From positions 372,001-436,000 of the forward strand of contig VTFK01000192.1 in NCBI GenBank assembly GCA_009617715.1: a DNA stretch of 64,000 nt, read 5' to 3'. Shown piece after piece: positions 59,521-64,000 of this stretch. Source of the stretch: Plectrocnemia conspersa (taxonomy: Eukaryota > Arthropoda > Insecta > Trichoptera > Polycentropodidae). The first letter of the stretch is position 1, and each line of letters begins with the position of its first letter. The position numbers and the translations under genes were made by a program. A model generated the notes under the pieces. It did no database searches and was not told the DNA's origin. It saw nothing but the letters and a program-made list of their open reading frames with translations.

Positions 59521-61229
59521 GTGTGCGAAAAAAAACACATTTTTTCACGCTATATTATAATAGATTTGCTATCTGTTTATTAGGGATGTTGTAAAAGTAA
59601 AGCATTATCGTGACAATAATATATATTATATGTATGTACGATATTGTATACTGTGGTGTGATTTATATAAATTAGGGTAGATAAAGAAACGGCAAATAAA
59701 ACGAAAACATGATATATTGTATATCAGAAAGCTACCGGAAATAACGATTTTTCTAAATAATAACAACACGAGAGATGTATATAAAAAGCTTTTTTAATTA
59801 TGAATATCAAGGCTTAAATTTTACACAGAATTTCAATTTGTTAAAAATATGTACATGTAATCTAAATTCATATTTATATATTTCATATTATTATTATGAT
59901 TATATTCTTTGATCTGTTTTAGAATAAAATTATTAATATAATTCTTCTTTTCAAAACATTTTTATCTCATATATTACGTTATAATATATAATACATACAT
60001 TCAATTATCAAGGATAATTATATAAATCAGAGATCTAAAAAATGCCAAATAAAAAACAATCACTCCTTAATAATCCCAAATTATTTTTATTTTTAACTTT
60101 ATAAAAACTTATGTAGTATTTTAAAATTTAAAATAATTCAAAGCAAAGTTTTTAATATAAATATTATATATAAAAATACAAATAAAATGAATTTATTACA
60201 TATAGAAATTATTAATGTGAATTATTAACCTAGCTTTTTAAATTAAACATATAAATTATTATATTATGAATTAGCATTTTCAGTTAGGGGTCAGCGATAT
60301 TTTTTACTTATAACCCGAAAATATATTTATTTACGCTGGCACTACCCCTTTGATGTGAAAGAAAGAAAAAAAAATGTAATTTAAATTAAAATGTTTTTTT
60401 GATCTGTTTATACAGAGAATGTAATTATAAATACAAAAAGTTAAAAATAAATCCAATAAAATACATTTATATTCTCATTATGAAACAAAGGGATTCCATC
60501 AAAAACAGTTCTACTTTAGCTTTTGGAGAAATGATATTGTTTCATGTTTAATTCAATACCATCAAAATTAAGATATTTTACTCTAAGAGCAATTTGAATG
60601 CTGTCTTCGGGTCAAATCGATTTTTCTGATTTATTTTTGAATTCAATAATTAGGAAAATCCTTGTTCGCAAAGGGTTCAAAGACAGATCACATTCATTAT
60701 TAATAAAGGAAGGTCACCTGTTGTTACTGATGAGCTGATTCTAATGATTGAATCGTGGATAGGAGTTTAATTATATATTAACCCAATAAAATGTTTATAA
60801 TTGTTGTTTATGAAATGGTTATCAAAAATTAGGTTTAGCGCATAATAGGTAACAAAAAACGAGCCGGTGCGAGACCTCTATGTCGTTAGTATTAAAAACT
60901 TTGTTCAAATTCATCGTATTTCATTTGATTATGTACAATAGTTTATGTATTAATATAAAAATAATAAGACTCCTATTACAGCTATATATAATATATAGCT
61001 ATTGATATAATATATCCTACTTAAAGAAACGACATATTAAATATGGAGATTGTTGGAAATAAACATAAATATCATCATATAATAGCAGGAAAAATAAATA
61101 TATACTATATTGAGAGCAGAGAAGATATTGTGAATTTAATATATCAGTTCAATAAATTAGTGTTAAGAAGAAATTTAAGACATAATTTGTAAATTGATAA
61201 AAGGAACCACTACTGATAAATTAGATGTC
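59521..61229. other. AT-rich DNA with one possible hAT end
   Basis: CAGTTAGGGGTCAGCGATAT at 60281 resembles a CAGxxGGGTCxGC-type hAT terminus, but nothing confirms it. The rest is low-complexity. Confidence 0.35.
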
Positions 61230-61900
61230 AAAACATGGATACTATAAACGAAATAACATTATTTAGTAAATAAAGAACTCTCAGAAGGAGAAATACCTAA
61301 TGATTTTAAGGTTGCTACTATTATATCAATAAATAAAATAAAAAATAGTAAATGGTTGAGGAAATGTTGCCTTGTATGGAAAAGGTGATGGAAGAAGTAG
61401 TAATGAAACAATTAAAGGATTTAATTATTTCCCAAAACATTCTGTGTGAACAATCGGGATTGAAAAAAAAAACATTCCACAGAGACTGCATTACCAGTAG
61501 TGATAAATGATTGGTTGTTGGCTGAATAAAATCATTAGATCGGTTTTTATGGATTTCAAGAGAGTTTGGAATTAAAGAATTAGCGATTATGGATATAAAT
61601 GAAATAGCTTTAAGACGGTTTTTATAATTATTTAAAAAATAATATCTCAAGGTGTACTACATGGGTCTAAAGTAGGACCATTGTTGTTTATATTATATGT
61701 ATATTAATAAAATATTCAATAATAAAATCCGTTTATACATTTATAAGGGATACTTTTAAATAATTTGTAGATAACTTAAATAACGAATTAAGTATAATAG
61801 AAAAATATAAATAAAACTACATGTTTGTTAAATAATATTATACTAATAGATATAGATAATTATGTTATATTATACTAAATAAATTAATAAAATGAATAAA
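61230..61900 (+). pseudogene. Decayed LINE reverse transcriptase (family of the 63-kb copy)
   Basis: Plus-strand pieces in order: SEGEIPNDFKVATIISINK (61284), VEEMLPCMEKVMEEVVMKQL (about 61356), NILCEQSGLKKKHSTETALP (61438 on, one frameshift at an A run), VVINDWLLAE-KIIRSVFMDFK (61495-61560), then ISQGVLHGSKVGPLLFILYV (61643 on). The order of thumb, fingers, block A and block B is that of non-LTR RTs. Frame breaks and a lost block C show it is long dead. LGPLLF block spacing and wording match the copy at 63.1 kb. Confidence 0.8.
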
Positions 61901-62325
61901 TAAATAACATATATAACAAGTTAAGTATGACAGTATAAAATAAAATATAGCATTAGTATAGTTTACACTTTTTAAGAATTTCGCCACGCTCGTATACATC
62001 AACAACGATTTTAGTCAGAATTATGCTAGAAATTTTCAGAAATAGCATTCATTAACATTTTTTCATCTTATTGTTACATCACAATCTAAACCGGTCTTCA
62101 CTAAAACGTTTATTTTTAAACATATTTTATCTGAGTCAGAATAAGTAACTAGGTACTAAATTAATATTACATCTTTTTCATGATATGGTTACTGTAATAT
62201 TTCGATCTAAGCGAATTAGATGCTGTGTTTCTTTATAAATATAAATTAATTGATTTTTTTTTTTTTTTATTTCTTACTGTCGTTTAGCATATGAGCGCTA
62301 GAAGTAATATATTTTTAACACCTGC
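61901..62325. other. AT-rich spacer
   Basis: Nothing recognised apart from a T run at 62256-62268. Confidence 0.4.
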
Positions 62326-62690
62326 CTAAGAGTCAAGACAATGGTGCACAGCTTTGGGCCAAACAAAAGGAAAGAACCACACAAACAGACGGAAAGATAG
62401 CAGAGTCGGCCTGTGCAAACAGATTTGTACTTTTGTGTAATGTGCCGTGTATGCCAGAGTAAACAGTGTCGTAAATATGAGGTAATAGTGTGTGTACAAA
62501 GGCCTGACACTATAGTTCGGTATTATAGCCGAGCTGATAACAAAACCAAATCCCGCGAGCCCTTATCACAACAAAGACTAGACGCCAAAACGGCTGTCGC
62601 CTTATCAATTCCACGAAAATTGTGTTAAATTCGGCGATTTGTCGGCTCTGTACGGTAGACGACGAGGGAGGTCATGGTTTTTTTAGTTTA
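62326..62690. promoter_or_regulatory. Candidate regulatory island with RUNX and GATA words
   Basis: AACCACA (62385-62391, RUNX core) and CTTATCA twice (62562 and 62599, GATA cores) sit in unique sequence, with AAACAAAAGGAAAG at the left. Overlapping frames on both strands at 62298-62628 argue against coding. Confidence 0.33.
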
Positions 62691-63110
62691 TTTTTGAAAC
62701 AGTCAAAAAAGTAGTTTGAGACTACTTTGACGGTTAACTGGTGAGCGCCAATGATTAAATATATTATATGATTTGAAAAATATCATACTAAGCATCTAAT
62801 TAATAAAATAATAAACAGAATATTATATAAGTACAAAAAATATTTCTAATTAATTTTTAAACATAGTCACTATGGACATAAATAATGGATGGCCTTCCAC
62901 TCTTTTTTTCCTCATCAACCTTTTCCTGTTTTAACGACACTATTTTTTATATATATTGCCTGTTCTTAACGTCATTTTTGTAAAAAATAAGTAAAAGGCA
63001 ATAAATATCAGCATCAATTTTATATAAAAATACATATTCACTGTAACATCATATACATATGTATATAGTAAAATATTGTTTTGATAAAATAATAGTAATA
63101 AAGAACATAT
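62691..63110. other. AT-rich spacer with a small hairpin
   Basis: AAAGTAGT (62708) TTGAG ACTACTTT forms an 8-bp stem. The block GGATGGCCTTCCACTC (62888) faintly resembles 33484. Otherwise nothing. Confidence 0.45.
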
Positions 63111-63122
63111 ACCAATAATATT

Positions 63123-64000
63123 TACTTATATAAAAGAAAACAAAAAGTTAAAATAAATAATGTATATTCTGAAGAGAAATTAGTGTCTTATGGAGTACAT
63201 CTAAATTGGGACCATTGTTATTTGTTTTGTATATTAATGATATAGTTAATAATGTAAAAAAATGTAAAATTCATCTATTTGCGGATGACACATTAATGTA
63301 TTGCATAGGTGATAACATTAAAGAAATTGTAAATAATTTAAATATTGAATTAAGTATATTAGAAATATGGTTAAAGAATAATTTACTTAAATTAAATGAG
63401 AATAAAACTAAATGTATGTTTATTAATTATAAAAATGTGTTAGATAATAGTACCAAAATAGTAATAAATAACTCTTGTATAGAAATAGTGGATAATATAA
63501 AATATTTAGGAGTAATTGTTGATACAAAATTAAATTTTAAAGAACATTGTAATTACATATTAAAAAAAATTAGTAGAAAAATAGGTTTATTATCTAGATT
63601 AAGAAATATATTAAGTATAAATACAAAAAAAAAATTTACAATAGTATAATATTGCCTCATTTTAATTATTGTGCAACACTATTAAATATGTTAAATAAAT
63701 TAGACAAACAAATTTTGCAAAAAAAATTACAAAATAGGGCAATGAGAGTAATCTTAAATAAAAATAGATTAACTAATTGTAAAAGTATGATTGATAGATT
63801 AATATGGTTGAATGTTCAAGAAATATTGAGTATGAATGTTTTAGTATTTATATATAAGTTAGAAAATAATATGTTACCAGAATATTTTAATAAGTATTTA
63901 ATAAGAAATAAAGATGTACATAAATATAATACTAGAAATAGAGAAAATTTAAAGATAATTAAGTATAAGAAAACGAGTACGGCTAGGGGAGTTATGTACG
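63123..64000 (+). pseudogene. LINE reverse transcriptase, continues past the window end
   Basis: Three frame segments read as one RT. YLYKRKQKVKINNVYSEEK is followed by LVSYGV (63123-63192). Then LGPLLFVLYINDI, HLFADDTLMY (block C, FADD), NENKTKCMFI and IKYLGVIVDTKLNFKEH (63203-63634). After a shift at a 10-A run (63625-63634) comes IYNSIILPHFNYCATLL ... KLQNRAMRVILNKNR and TRNRENLKII to the last base. The PQG of block B is deleted (GGAGTAC|ATCTAAA). Two breaks make it non-functional, though the C-terminal half is well preserved. It is extremely A-rich. Non-LTR RT of the Jockey/CR1-like group; exact clade unresolved. Confidence 0.88.

Noticed and set aside
60281..60720. Complete hAT element
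   Set aside because: Only a terminus-like CAGTTAGGGGTCAGCG is seen; no partner end or hATC motif could be read with confidence.
1..64000. CRISPR array, bacterial operons or rRNA
   Set aside because: No regularly spaced short repeats, ribosome-binding-site/ORF pattern or rRNA core sequence; composition and repeats are eukaryotic.

Overview
This window looks like AT-rich arthropod, probably insect, nuclear DNA with no recognisable host protein-coding gene. The longest clean open frames belong to transposable elements. The pointers to an insect are the repeat spectrum (hAT, piggyBac-like, PIF/Harbinger-like, IS630/Tc1-like, a tRNA-Trp-primed LTR element and Jockey/CR1-type LINEs), low GC, and many ACATATGTACAT-type simple motifs. 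The order cannot be fixed from sequence alone.

Layout. 0-9 kb: an hAT remnant with perfect 8-bp target duplications (955-1613), two GC-richer islands, a 2.36-kb element with ~330-bp terminal inverted repeats carrying a broken gene of a widespread uncharacterised family (5984-8343), and a small inverted-repeat element (8817-9003). 10-20 kb: non-coding islands, decayed LTRs with a tRNA-Trp primer-binding site (13.5-14.3 kb), a decayed reverse transcriptase (16.5 kb), a Harbinger-like element (17114-17758), a piggyBac-type MITE (18139-18419) and an hAT C-terminal relic (19 kb). 20-35 kb: islands (one with a TATA box), an hAT relic of the GTF2IRD2/ZBED5-like type (24147-25486), a near-perfect palindrome (25814-25851), an IS630/Tc1-like element (27015-27707) and another piggyBac-type MITE (28864-29064). 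35-50 kb: mostly islands in AT-rich DNA, plus a second copy of the GTF2IRD2-like hAT with a nested element (40662-41625). 50.3-52.0 kb: two copies of an ~830-bp satellite unit that is itself built of three related subrepeats. 52-64 kb: further islands, a 5'-truncated LINE with a 3' hairpin (57.57-59.0 kb, minus), and two relics of another LINE family (61.2-61.9 and 63.1-64.0 kb, plus).

Between the repeats lie about twenty islands of 200-750 bp that are visibly less AT-rich than their surroundings. They lack convincing ORFs and contain homeodomain, POU, SOX, GATA and TATA-type words. Such islands in a gene desert or very long intron are typical of conserved regulatory DNA around developmental genes. 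That reading is inference and needs cross-species alignment. No tRNA or rRNA gene that looks functional, no CRISPR array and no host exon was identified.
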